From contig JAIMAN010000024.1 in assembly GCA_023511915.1 (NCBI GenBank), positions 1 to 36,456 of the forward strand: 36,456 nucleotides of DNA, written 5' to 3'. Numbering within the stretch: position 1 is the stretch's first letter; every line of letters starts with the position of its first letter. Below the pieces are notes generated by a model. The model did not search any database and was not told where the DNA came from. It saw only the letters and a list, made by a program, of their open reading frames with translations. Positions 24,644-33,576 of this stretch are shown here, piece after piece. Source of the stretch: Armatimonadota bacterium. Lineage in GTDB: Bacteria; Armatimonadota; Fimbriimonadia; Fimbriimonadales; GBS-DC. Both the position numbers and the translations under genes were made by a program.

Positions 24644-26518
24644 TTACTGTGCGCCTTTGACGCCCGCGGCGACTTTGGCTTCGGTCTTGGTTTCTGTCTT
24701 GGGCGTGTCGTAGCGGCGCGGGCGCGGCTTGATCAGCGACACATCCACTGGCTCGTAGTGGATTTCGGGTCCGTCGGGCGTCCAGCGCGCCATGGTGGTC
24801 TTGAGGTAGCGTTCGTCGTCGCGCTGAGGGAACTCGGGCTTGTAGTGCGCCCCGCGGCTCTCGTTGCGATCCAAGGCGCACGCCGTGATGCAGATGGCAA
24901 GCTCCAGCTGGTGCTGCAGCGTGCGCACGAACGGGATGACCTGGTTCGTCCAGCCTGCGTGGTCGGCGATGTTGACATTACGCACGCGCTCGCGCAGCGC
25001 CATCAGTTGCTCCAGCGTGCGTTGCAGGCGCGGATTCTCGCGCACGACGGTCACATTCTCGTCCATCAGGATGCGCATCTCGTCGGCAAGGCGGTAGGGG
25101 TTCTCGCTGCCGCTGCGCTTGCTGATGGCGTCGAACTGCTCTTGGTGCTTGCGCTGCTCCCGCTCGAACAGACTGCTGGGCAGGTCGAACGCGGAAGTCT
25201 CCAGCGACTTGAGGTACTCCACGATGGCGGGACCTGCCGCCTCGCCTGCGAAGATGCAGCTCAGCAGCGAGTTCGCGCCCAGCCGATTCGCGCCGTGATA
25301 CTGGTAGTCCACCTCGCCGACGGCGTATAGCCCTGCGATGTTGGTCATCTGGTTGCGCGGGTGGACGGGTTCCATCACGCCGTCGCCGTTCACCGCGTAG
25401 TCCACCCAAAGCCCGCCCATCGAGTAGTGCTGCGCAGGGTAGATGCGCATCGGCGTTTCGCGCGGGTCGTCGCCCACGAACTTGATGTAGACCTCGAGGA
25501 TGCCCAACAGCTTTTTCTCGACCTGCTGGCGCGGCAGGTGCGAGATGTCGAGGTAGACTTGGTTCTTGCCCTGTATCCCGCGCCGCTGGTTGACGCACAC
25601 ATCGAAGATTTCGCGCGTAGCGATGTCGCGCGGCACGAGGTTGCCGTAGGCGGGATACTTCTCCTCAAGGAAGTACCAGCGGTCGCTTTCGGGGATGTCG
25701 CGCGGGTGCCGGTTGTCGTGGGGGTCTTTGGGCACCCACACGCGCCCGCCCTCGCCGCGCACCGCCTCCGAAATCAGGCGGCACTTGTCCTCGCCAGGAA
25801 TCGCCGTCGGGTGAATCTGGATGAACTCGCCGTTGGCGTAGTACGCGCCCTGCTGGTAGCAGATGCTTGCCGCGCTGCCCGTGCAGATGATGGAGTTGGT
25901 CGTGTTCTTGAAGATCATGCCCGGTCCGCCTGTGGCGATGACGACCGCTTCTTCGCGGAAGGCGCGAATCTCCATCGAGCGCAGATCTTGCGCGACCAGC
26001 CCGCGGCAGACGCCGTTCTCGTCCAGAATCAGCCCCAGGAACTCCCAGCCTTCGTACTTGGTGACGCGCCCTTCCACCTCCCAGCGGCGCACCTGCTCGT
26101 CAAGGGCGTACAGCAGTTGCTGCCCTGTGGTCGAGCCAGAGAACGCCGTGCGGTGGTGGCGCGTGCCGCCGAAGCGTCGGAAGTCGATCAAGCCCTCTGG
26201 GGTGCGGTTGAACGGCACGCCCATGCGATCGAGCAGGTAGATGATCGCAGGGGCGCGCTCCGCCATGCGCAGCACGGGCGGCTGGTTCGCCAGGAAGTCG
26301 CCGCCGTAAATCGTGTCGTCGAAGTGGATCCATGGCGAGTCGCCCTCGCCTTTGGTGTTCACTGCGCCGTTGATGCCGCCCTGCGCGCACACCGAGTGCG
26401 AGCGCTTCACGGGCACGAGCGAGAACAGATCCACATGCACGCCCGCTTCCGCGAGCTTCATCACGGTCATCAGACCGCCTAAACCGCCGCCAACAACGGC
26501 TACTTGTCGCTTTGCCAT
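24644..26518 (-). CDS. sdhA: Succinate dehydrogenase / fumarate reductase flavoprotein subunit
   Basis: Covalent-FAD catalytic subunit oxidising succinate to fumarate (complex II). 624 residues. FAD-binding GGGLGGLMTVMKLAEAG, the FAD-linking His41 in RSHSVCAQGGINGAVN, RHHRTAFSGSTTGQQLL, IQIHPTAIPG, SEAVRGEGGRVW, QHYSMGGLWVDY and GANRLGANSLLSCIFAGEAAG are all present. It resembles the Bacillus-type enzyme. A low-complexity Lys/Thr/Ala tail ends the protein. GGAGG lies about 8 nt before ATG 26518, overlapping the sdhC stop region. No sdhB follows; a repeat block and gnd do. Confidence 0.95.
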   Translation of the reverse strand: MAKRQVAVVGGGLGGLMTVMKLAEAGVHVDLFSLVPVKRSHSVCAQGGINGAVNTKGEGDSPWIHFDDTIYGGDFLANQPPVLRMAERAPAIIYLLDRMGVPFNRTPEGLIDFRRFGGTRHHRTAFSGSTTGQQLLYALDEQVRRWEVEGRVTKYEGWEFLGLILDENGVCRGLVAQDLRSMEIRAFREEAVVIATGGPGMIFKNTTNSIICTGSAASICYQQGAYYANGEFIQIHPTAIPGEDKCRLISEAVRGEGGRVWVPKDPHDNRHPRDIPESDRWYFLEEKYPAYGNLVPRDIATREIFDVCVNQRRGIQGKNQVYLDISHLPRQQVEKKLLGILEVYIKFVGDDPRETPMRIYPAQHYSMGGLWVDYAVNGDGVMEPVHPRNQMTNIAGLYAVGEVDYQYHGANRLGANSLLSCIFAGEAAGPAIVEYLKSLETSAFDLPSSLFEREQRKHQEQFDAISKRSGSENPYRLADEMRILMDENVTVVRENPRLQRTLEQLMALRERVRNVNIADHAGWTNQVIPFVRTLQHQLELAICITACALDRNESRGAHYKPEFPQRDDERYLKTTMARWTPDGPEIHYEPVDVSLIKPRPRRYDTPKTETKTEAKVAAGVKGAQ

Positions 26519-26529
26519 CGTAGTCCCTC

Positions 26530-27225
26530 CTAATGATTCGCCAACGGGTTCGGCGGCGCCTCGTGCATAAAGAAGCCCGCCAGTGCAACAATCCCTAACG
26601 CCGTCAGCAACACAAACCCGACCATACAGAACTTGTAGACATTGCGCTGCGCACGGTCGCTAATCGCCAGCCCCCAGCGAATCGCGAAGTTCCACACGCC
26701 GTTGAACAGATGGTACGAGCTGGCGGTAATCCCAATCACATACAGCGCGACCACCCACGGGTTCTGGAAGTGCGCCTGCATCCCCGCGTAGGAGATGTCC
26801 TTGCCGTAGAGCTTGTGGCTAATCGTCGTCGAGTAGACATGGAACAGCAGGAACAGGAAAATCACCACGCCCGATACGCGCTGTAGTGTGTAGCCCAAGT
26901 TCTCGCGGAAACGGTATCTGAAGATGTTCGCCTTGCCGTGATAGGTGATCACGAAGCCGTACAGCGAGTGGAACAGCAAGGGCAGGATGATGAAGAACAG
27001 CTCCATCGCCCACAGCACCGGTTTCGGAAGGATGGCGTTGAAGAAGTAGACCACCGCGTTGAAGTATTTGGGGTCGATGGCTGCCATCGAGTTCAGAAAC
27101 AGGTGCTGTACGAGATAGTAGCCGACGGGGAAGATGCCCGTAAGCGAGTGCAGCTTGTGGAGGAAGTAGTTATCCCCCTTGAGCTTCTCTCGCCAGCCGA
27201 CAGAAGTGGTTGTTTGAACGCTCAT
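26530..27225 (-). CDS. sdhC: Succinate dehydrogenase cytochrome b558 subunit
   Basis: Single-polypeptide membrane anchor of B-type complex II, carrying two haems b. 231 residues from ATG 27225, with about five transmembrane helices. Candidate haem-ligand His residues occur in LHKLHSLTG, YYLVQHLFLNS, LLFHSLYGFVI, LLFHVYSTTISH and SSYHLFNGVWN. The frame extends upstream without homology; ATG 27225 has GGAGG 9 nt upstream and is the right length. Co-transcribed with sdhA (11-nt gap). Confidence 0.92.
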   Translation of the reverse strand: MSVQTTTSVGWREKLKGDNYFLHKLHSLTGIFPVGYYLVQHLFLNSMAAIDPKYFNAVVYFFNAILPKPVLWAMELFFIILPLLFHSLYGFVITYHGKANIFRYRFRENLGYTLQRVSGVVIFLFLLFHVYSTTISHKLYGKDISYAGMQAHFQNPWVVALYVIGITASSYHLFNGVWNFAIRWGLAISDRAQRNVYKFCMVGFVLLTALGIVALAGFFMHEAPPNPLANH

Positions 27226-27246
27226 AGCGATATGCCTCCGAGAGGG

Positions 27247-27276
27247 ATTATACCCGATGGGGCGCGTATACCGCAA
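27247..27276 (-). promoter_or_regulatory. Promoter of sdhCA
   Basis: Minus strand TTGCGG (27271-27276), 18-nt spacer, TATAAT (27247-27252), then 21 nt with GGAGG to the sdhC ATG. Faces the tubulin-like operon promoter across a 157-bp gap. Confidence 0.55.
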
Positions 27277-27312
27277 GTTGGCAAATAGGCGCGCGGGGGT
27301 GATAGTGGATTC

Positions 27313-27342
27313 TTGACACAGAGAGATGAAATGTGGTATAAT
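27313..27342 (+). promoter_or_regulatory. Consensus sigma-70 promoter of the tubulin-like operon
   Basis: Perfect TTGACA (27313-27318) and TATAAT (27337-27342) with an 18-nt spacer and a TGTGG just before the -10. It is the only full consensus promoter in the window, implying strong housekeeping expression of the downstream operon. Predicted leader about 30-35 nt. Confidence 0.85.
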
Positions 27343-27382
27343 TAGCAGGCGATAGAGCGCTTTGCTCAAGGGGATGGTGTGC

Positions 27383-28606
27383 ATGGGACGCGGGAGGATA
27401 AGCAGCGTTGTTGCTGCACTGTTGATTGCGAAAGCGGGAGCCAGCCCGATCGAGGTTCTCGCGCCGAAGCCCGACGCGATTTACGGGTGGGGACGGCAAG
27501 CGCCGACGATTCGGTTGGAGGCGCGAGCGCGCCTTACGGAGCCTGCCGAGCGCGTGTTCATTACGGCAATCATCGCCAACGCGCGGGGCGAGCTGGTGCA
27601 GCGCGTCTCGCTACGCGACGATGGCAAATACGGCGACGCCGCCGCCAACGACCGCGTGTTCACAGGCGCGTTCACCCCCACAACGGCGGAGCTGCACCAG
27701 CTGCGCTTCAAGATGGAGTGGCAGCGCGAGGGCAAGCCCGCGCGCGCCTACAGCCCGTTCCAAGCGTTCGAGGTGGTTCGTGCGCCTTACGCGCGGTTCC
27801 TGAACAAACTCGACCAAGACGGCGCGTCCGTCGGCGCAACGACGCGACAGCCTGTGGCGCTGCTGATTGGCGACTCGGAAGCCCGCTACACAGGCGCATT
27901 AGACAACCTATCGCTACAGGCGCAAGCCGAGCCTGCTGCCACTGTTGAGCTGCCGAAAAGCCTCGCCCCGCAAAGCAGCATCCTCTACAAATTCCAGAAG
28001 CCCAGCAAATATACGCTCTATGTGAACGCCGTGCTGACCTATAAGGGGCAACGCATCGCCACAGAAGCAGATAGTATGACCGTGCAGTACGCGCGCCCCA
28101 ACAACGGATGGTTCATCGGAGGGGTATTCGCGCTGCTACTTGCCTTGCTGCTTCCAGGAAAGCGCATTCCCCTCTACACGCACGAAATGCAGGCGATAGA
28201 CCCCAAGCTCGGCACGCGCTACTCGGTGGAGGTGAGCAGCGAACAATCAGTGCGGATTGGTTCCCGAGATGCTGATTATCCACTGCCGAGCTACACAGGC
28301 GACGCCGTTGTGCTACAGGCGCGTGCGGGCGAGTCGCAGGTACGCCTGATGGAAGGCAGCCTCACACCCGCGTTGGGCTTCGGAGAATCCCTAAGCCCAG
28401 GCGATGCGCTCACGCCTGGCGAAAAGTACCGGTTGGGGAACGGTACCACACTGGAATACATCGAGGCTTACGAAAACGGCGCCCGACACACGAATCGCTT
28501 CTTACCGAACACGCCGCCGAAAGCGATTGCTCTCCTTGTCGGCATCGCTTTAGTGGCATACTATCTGTACCAGCATTACCAACTGCAGCAACTGGCGCAA
28601 CTGTGA
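27383..28606 (+). CDS. Two-pass membrane protein with Ig-like ectodomain and FHA-like domain, first gene of tubulin-like operon
   Basis: 407 residues from ATG 27383 (GGGG 9 nt upstream; earlier in-frame starts at 27362 and 27374 are possible). Residues 1-20 are a signal peptide. Residues 21-240 look extracytoplasmic and beta-rich, with DDGKYGDAAANDRVFTG (79-95), a string seen in Ig-like/choice-of-anchor-X regions of von Willebrand A proteins; no VWA MIDAS (DxSxS) is present. Helix 1 spans 243-258, then RIPLY. Residues about 280-365 (SVRIGSRDADYPLP ... LSPGDALTPGEKYRLGNGTTLEYI) have the strand and loop pattern of an FHA domain, though the phosphothreonine-binding residues are not clearly kept. 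Helix 2 spans 379-396. It may anchor the tubulin-like protein to the membrane. Confidence 0.7.
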   Translation: MGRGRISSVVAALLIAKAGASPIEVLAPKPDAIYGWGRQAPTIRLEARARLTEPAERVFITAIIANARGELVQRVSLRDDGKYGDAAANDRVFTGAFTPTTAELHQLRFKMEWQREGKPARAYSPFQAFEVVRAPYARFLNKLDQDGASVGATTRQPVALLIGDSEARYTGALDNLSLQAQAEPAATVELPKSLAPQSSILYKFQKPSKYTLYVNAVLTYKGQRIATEADSMTVQYARPNNGWFIGGVFALLLALLLPGKRIPLYTHEMQAIDPKLGTRYSVEVSSEQSVRIGSRDADYPLPSYTGDAVVLQARAGESQVRLMEGSLTPALGFGESLSPGDALTPGEKYRLGNGTTLEYIEAYENGARHTNRFLPNTPPKAIALLVGIALVAYYLYQHYQLQQLAQL

Positions 28607-28619
28607 AGGAGGCACACTC

Positions 28620-31600
28620 ATGCAGAGACCGATTGCAGTGGAGTATCACGAGCGCGGCGAGGTGCGCCCGACTTTGGTGGTCGGGCTGGGCGGCAGCGGC
28701 GTCTACACCGCGCGCCGACTGAAAAGGCTGATTCAGGAACGCTACAACACGGGCGGGCTTATACGGTTCCTCTGTTTGGACACGGATCAGGGGCAGTTCC
28801 AGCACGAGCCGCTGCTGGCGGATGTCGGACCCGACGAGTCCGTGCAGCTGGCGATTGCGCACCCCGAGCAGATTGTCGACGAGTGGCGGCGCAAGTCGGA
28901 ACTGCACCCCTACCTCGAGTTTTTGAACGGGGATGTGAATGTGGGCTTGCTGCGCAACGCGGACGGCGCAGCGGGTATTCGCCCGATCGGGCGTTTCGGC
29001 TTCCACGCCTCGTTTGACCGAATCTACCCGCGCCTGCAGCAAGCCGTGCAGCAGATTATGCAAGTGGAGGAGCAGGTGCGCGCGTTGATGGCGACCGTGC
29101 GCTACAGCGTGGAGGTGGTGAGCAGCCAGCCGCGCGTCTACATCATCGCGTCGTTGTGCGGGGGCACAGGGTCGGGCATCTATTTCGACACCGCGCTCGT
29201 GCTGCGGGAGATTTTGCTGCAGCAAAATCTGGACGGCGAGCTGGTGGGCATCTTCTACCTGCCGTCGGTGTTCCAGAACGAGGCAGGCATCACCCGCTCG
29301 ATGCGCGAGGTTATCGAGGCGAACGCCTACGCCGCGCTGATGGAGCTGGAATACTTCTGCAACAGCAACAACCTGCACCAGGAGGATTGGGAAGTCAAGT
29401 ACCGCATGATTCCGCCGATTGCGCTTAAGGAGCCGCTGGTGGACGAGGCGTATGTGGTGGAGAGCGCGAACGCGGCGGGGCGCACGCTCGGCTCCAAGTA
29501 CGAGGTGTTCGAGATGGTCGCGCGGAGCGTGCTGATGGACATCGGCTCGCCGCTGGGCGCGCGGGCGCGCAGCGCGAAACGCAACTCGCTGGCAGTGATC
29601 GACGCCATCCGATGCCCCGAAACGGGCGAGCCGCGCTTGCTGTCCAGCCTCGCGGTCGCCAGCCTCGCCGTGCCTATCCGCGAACTCACCGAATACTGCT
29701 GCCTGCGCGCCGCTTTAGACCGACTGGAGGAGAAGTTTTCAGGAAATCAGTCCCACGATTGGCGAGCGGAGGCGGAGAACTTCCTGCAGACCAACGGGCT
29801 GACTGCCGACTCTGTTCAAGCGGCTTTCTCGGAATTCATGCGCGTGGACAGAGTCTTTCGTGGGAGCGACAATCTAATAGCAGCCATCGACTCCGCCGAG
29901 CAACGGGCGCTGGAGCAGAGACAAAACATCGATGCACTTGCGCCGAGGGTGCGTGCCGACTTCCTGCAGCGGGCGCGCGCCGCACTTGCGGAGCGCTGTC
30001 GCACACTCCAAGAGCAGCACGGCATCGCAGGCGTGCAAGGCTTTCTGGAAGCCCTTGAGGAGCGAGTGAAAGCAGAAAGCAACAGCATCTTAAGCCAACT
30101 CAACGGGCAGAGCAGTCCTAATCCCTCTTGGGACGCGCTGCGCGAGAAAGCCAAGCGGAGCCCTAATCTCGTGCAACGCCTCGGTGGGTTCCTCGCGCAG
30201 CGCAATCCTGACGATCACCGTCGCCAGCAACTGGAAGATGAGGTCAAAAAACATCTGCGTCAAATGGCTAACAGTGCAGCTGTAGAGAAGACCAAGCAGA
30301 TACTCGACGCAGATGCCGATTCCATCAGGGCAGTTGTTCAGGAGATGCGCCGCCAGCAGGCTCACGAAACCCAGTCGACGAAGCAAATCGTAGAGGAGAT
30401 ACGCAAGCGCTTGAACGAGATAGAGCACGGGCAACCTGCAGGCACGACCTACCCACTGGAACAACTGGCGTGCCTCAAGCACCACTTCAGGCGTTTCTAC
30501 GAGATGCACAAGAGCGTGTTCACAGCCCCTATACAAGTCTTCGTGGCAGGCAGCACGCTTCATCTGGTGTTCCTGAATGGGCGCGGGAAGTCGCGGTCGT
30601 ATACGGTCGCCGACATGCGCGAGCTGCTCAACCGCCTGGTTGAGGGGATGGCTGAGCCTCTTGCAGAAACCATTCGCGACAAGGCGAATGTGATGGAGTT
30701 CCTCAAGCCCGTCTACGGCGAGCCCACGGCGGACGACTCGGACGACAGGGTCTATCTGGAGCGCAAGGTGGAGTACCTGCTGGAGGTGGCGAAGCCGTTT
30801 TGGAGCGCGGCGCAGCCGCCTGGCGATGCGCGCTTCGAGGAGTTTATTGCGGTGAGCGTGCCGTTGTCGCCTGAGGACTACCAGCGGGATGAGGAGGCGC
30901 GCCGCCTCGACGAAGCCGTCGAGCGGCTCACCCAGCGCGCGGGCGTAGCGTGCGAGCGCGTGCGGGACGGCTACCCCTTCGCACTGACGGTGCTGAACCG
31001 CACCTACGGCGCACGCGCCTACTACTTGCGAAGCATCGCGGGGATGGAGCATACTTACCGCAGGCGCGCCAGCAACCCGCAGGTGCGCGCTCACCTGCAC
31101 TTGGACGCGCGGTTCGCGCAGCTGCCGATGCTCACGCCGCCCGACCCCAACGCGAGCCGCCTGTGGGTGGCAGCGGTCAATATGGGCTATGTGGCGGAGA
31201 TCGACGGCAAGTTCTACTTTGGGATTGAGACACTGCAACGGCAGGATGTGCCGCGCCCCAAGTACCAGACTCAGCGCACGCCGCGACTGGCACTGCGCGA
31301 CGCTGCAGGCGACGACCTACTTCAGGGCAGCTACACCGTCGCCGAGCGCGAGGCGTTGCTGGGCGAGACCTACGACGCCGCACGACGCGCGTTCCTCAAC
31401 GACGCGCAACTGCAAGACGAAGTGCGGGACGCCCTGACGCGCGTGGCGCGGCATATCGGGCGCGAATCGCTCATCGATGCGCTGAAACAGCATGCTGACC
31501 GTCTGCTTGATGAAGCCAATCGGGCACAAGGCATCGTGGCGCAGCGATGGCGCGAGGAACGAGAGACGCTCTCATCGATGGCAGACACTCTGGAGGAGGA

Positions 31601-31640
31601 GATCTATGTTCTATCCTACGATGGTCGTCGCCGTTGGTGA
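28620..31640 (+). CDS. Tubulin/FtsZ-superfamily GTPase (Tubulin_2-like)
   Basis: 1006 residues. The N-terminal 375 residues carry the tubulin-superfamily nucleotide fold: PTLVVGLGGSGVYTARRLKR (loop GLGGSG, 22-27), FLCLDTDQGQF (LDTD 53-56), the tubulin signature CGGTGSGIYFD (GGTGSG, 181-186), REVIEANAYAALMELEYF (229-246, base-binding region) and VDEAYVVESAN. A long helical part follows (about 375-640, coiled-coil-rich), then a C-terminal domain unlike FtsZ. This is the large bacterial family (PF13809, 'Tubulin like') that Makarova and Koonin tied to membrane remodelling; biochemical function is not established. AAGGAGG overlaps the previous stop; 13 nt separate the two genes. Confidence 0.85.
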   Translation: MQRPIAVEYHERGEVRPTLVVGLGGSGVYTARRLKRLIQERYNTGGLIRFLCLDTDQGQFQHEPLLADVGPDESVQLAIAHPEQIVDEWRRKSELHPYLEFLNGDVNVGLLRNADGAAGIRPIGRFGFHASFDRIYPRLQQAVQQIMQVEEQVRALMATVRYSVEVVSSQPRVYIIASLCGGTGSGIYFDTALVLREILLQQNLDGELVGIFYLPSVFQNEAGITRSMREVIEANAYAALMELEYFCNSNNLHQEDWEVKYRMIPPIALKEPLVDEAYVVESANAAGRTLGSKYEVFEMVARSVLMDIGSPLGARARSAKRNSLAVIDAIRCPETGEPRLLSSLAVASLAVPIRELTEYCCLRAALDRLEEKFSGNQSHDWRAEAENFLQTNGLTADSVQAAFSEFMRVDRVFRGSDNLIAAIDSAEQRALEQRQNIDALAPRVRADFLQRARAALAERCRTLQEQHGIAGVQGFLEALEERVKAESNSILSQLNGQSSPNPSWDALREKAKRSPNLVQRLGGFLAQRNPDDHRRQQLEDEVKKHLRQMANSAAVEKTKQILDADADSIRAVVQEMRRQQAHETQSTKQIVEEIRKRLNEIEHGQPAGTTYPLEQLACLKHHFRRFYEMHKSVFTAPIQVFVAGSTLHLVFLNGRGKSRSYTVADMRELLNRLVEGMAEPLAETIRDKANVMEFLKPVYGEPTADDSDDRVYLERKVEYLLEVAKPFWSAAQPPGDARFEEFIAVSVPLSPEDYQRDEEARRLDEAVERLTQRAGVACERVRDGYPFALTVLNRTYGARAYYLRSIAGMEHTYRRRASNPQVRAHLHLDARFAQLPMLTPPDPNASRLWVAAVNMGYVAEIDGKFYFGIETLQRQDVPRPKYQTQRTPRLALRDAAGDDLLQGSYTVAEREALLGETYDAARRAFLNDAQLQDEVRDALTRVARHIGRESLIDALKQHADRLLDEANRAQGIVAQRWREERETLSSMADTLEEEIYVLSYDGRRRW

Positions 31641-33561
31641 TTTGGCGCATCGGGCGGTGGACGAGGCGCACGCGCTGCTGCAGGCGTTCCGCTCGCCCGC
31701 GCTGCACATCACCGCGCTGCTTGCTTACCGCGAGGGCGTCTACCACGAGATTAGCGCGCCCAGTCTCGGCGACGCGGGCGCGTTCGAGTCACCGCTGGCG
31801 CGGTGTCTGTACGCAACGCGCCTCGAGCAGAACATCCACCGCGCGCGCAACGACGGGATGGCGGTCGGTCCGCCAGGGGGCTACTTGCTGGAACAGGTTC
31901 TGCTGGTGGTGGACAGCGACGCCTATGCGGACGCTCTGCAGGTGGTTCAGGCGATTGCAGCGTTGTGTGAGCGCGCGGACGATTTGGTGCCCGCGCGGCT
32001 GCACTGGCTGGTGCTGCACCCCTCTTACGACGCGCCGTTGCCGAGTGCGCTCTGGCAAGACCACTTGGCGCGGCAGCATACGCCGTCTGCCCTGCAAGAG
32101 GGCAAGATGTACCTGCTACGCCTTGTGCGTTCCGACGGCTCGGCGATGACGCCTGACCAACTGCGCGAGACGACAGCGTACCTGCTGCTGATGGCGTTGC
32201 ATCCTGCCGAGTTCGTCGGCGAACACTGGCTCTACCGCAGCTTGGTCAACGCCGACCGTGCGCCCAGCACGCTGGGGTGCGGGCTGGTGGTGCTGCCGCT
32301 GCACAAAGTCATCCAGTGCCTGCAAGACAAGCTGGTCGCTGAGGCGTTGACGACGCTGCTGAGCGGTTCGGGGGGCGCGGTCGGGTTGCCGCAGCCCGAC
32401 GAAGCGCACTTGTGGGGGCACATCGTGGGGCAAGCGGCGCAGGCGTGGGGTGAGGCGGTGCGCCTGCAGCCCCAAGACGCGCTCGGCTTGACCGCGACCA
32501 TTCCTACGCCCGCGCTCAATCCGCGCGGGTTGAGCGCCGCCAGCCTCACAGCCGTCGATGACTGGGAGCGCGAATGGCACGAGCAGAAGCTACCCCGCTG
32601 GCGCAGGCTGCTCCACGACGCCGCGCAACGCGCCGCCGACGCCTATCGCGAGAGCCTGCACGCTGGCGTCCAACAGCACCTGCGCACGCCCGACGCGAAC
32701 CTGACTGCCCTCAAAGCGCGGCTGGAAACGCTTGCGAGCGCCGTCAGCAGCTGGCAAATCCATACGCTGACGCCCACGCGCCCCTCCGCCGAGCGCAAAA
32801 CCGCCCTACGCACGCGGCTCGAAAAGTCCCTCGCGGAGGCGGAACGGTTCAAAGGAAGCTTGTTCCGCCGTCGCCCCGCGCCCGACGCCGAGACCGTGAA
32901 CGCCTACGCCCAAGCGCTGCACGACTACTACGCCCAGAGCCTGCGCGCGGACGCGCACGAGGCGTTCAACAGCCTCGCCCAGCAGATTCGGGACGCTATC
33001 CAGCAGCAGTTGCATAGCGTGCGCGCCGCCCTCGAGCGCATCCAATCTGAGGCGCGCGAGCGCGAGAACCGCGCACGCGCCTTCCACCTGCCGCCCCTGC
33101 CGTGGCTGCGACCGCTGGTCTCCCGCTGGGAACACCTCGAACCCACTGCACAGGCGCTGTGGGGCACGCGCGACTTAGCGACGCTCGTCAGGCAACTGAT
33201 AGACCCCAAACGCGACCTGCGCGAGCAACTCCCGTGGATCACCCAGCAGTTAGAGCAGTATCTACAGCGTTGGATGACCGACTACTTTCGGCGGTTCTCG
33301 TACTATCTGCGCGAACGGTATCCGAATTTGCAATCGCGTATCACACACTGCGAGCAGCATCTGACGGCGATGCGGGAGCAAGCGCCGCGCGTGTTGTGGC
33401 GCGCTGAGAAGCCGACGCCGCAGGTCTGGCAAGTCGCGCCGCCCGAAGAGCGCAGCAGCCTGCCCCACCCCGCCGACGCGCCCATTCGCGACTGGCTCAC
33501 CGACACGGGGCTGGGCTACATCGCGGTTGTTGGGGAAGTTGCACTGGGGGATGTCTCGTGA
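31606..33561 (+). CDS. Partner of tubulin-like GTPase; possible GTPase-dead paralogue
   Basis: 651 residues from ATG 31606 (GGAGGAGGA 5 nt upstream), overlapping the tubulin-like gene by 35 nt. I know no named family for it. Its N-terminus MFYPTMVVAVGDLAHRAVDE parallels PTLVVGLGGSG of the upstream protein with the glycine loop lost; QVLLVVDSDAYADALQVVQ (97-115) falls where the GGTGSG loop would be; TLGCGLVVLP (222-231) and LSG (252-254) match SLAVASLAVP (343-352) and FSG (373-375) at identical spacing. The remainder is helical with several coiled-coil-like stretches. Overall similarity is weak, so common origin is an inference. Probably made in fixed ratio with the GTPase. Confidence 0.6.
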   Translation: MFYPTMVVAVGDLAHRAVDEAHALLQAFRSPALHITALLAYREGVYHEISAPSLGDAGAFESPLARCLYATRLEQNIHRARNDGMAVGPPGGYLLEQVLLVVDSDAYADALQVVQAIAALCERADDLVPARLHWLVLHPSYDAPLPSALWQDHLARQHTPSALQEGKMYLLRLVRSDGSAMTPDQLRETTAYLLLMALHPAEFVGEHWLYRSLVNADRAPSTLGCGLVVLPLHKVIQCLQDKLVAEALTTLLSGSGGAVGLPQPDEAHLWGHIVGQAAQAWGEAVRLQPQDALGLTATIPTPALNPRGLSAASLTAVDDWEREWHEQKLPRWRRLLHDAAQRAADAYRESLHAGVQQHLRTPDANLTALKARLETLASAVSSWQIHTLTPTRPSAERKTALRTRLEKSLAEAERFKGSLFRRRPAPDAETVNAYAQALHDYYAQSLRADAHEAFNSLAQQIRDAIQQQLHSVRAALERIQSEARERENRARAFHLPPLPWLRPLVSRWEHLEPTAQALWGTRDLATLVRQLIDPKRDLREQLPWITQQLEQYLQRWMTDYFRRFSYYLRERYPNLQSRITHCEQHLTAMREQAPRVLWRAEKPTPQVWQVAPPEERSSLPHPADAPIRDWLTDTGLGYIAVVGEVALGDVS

Positions 33562-33576
33562 ACGCGCCCCAGCGAG

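Noticed and set aside
27383-28606. Von Willebrand A domain in the first gene of the tubulin-like operon
   Set aside because: The ectodomain has a VWA-associated Ig-like string, but no DxSxS MIDAS motif and too few residues for a VWA fold.
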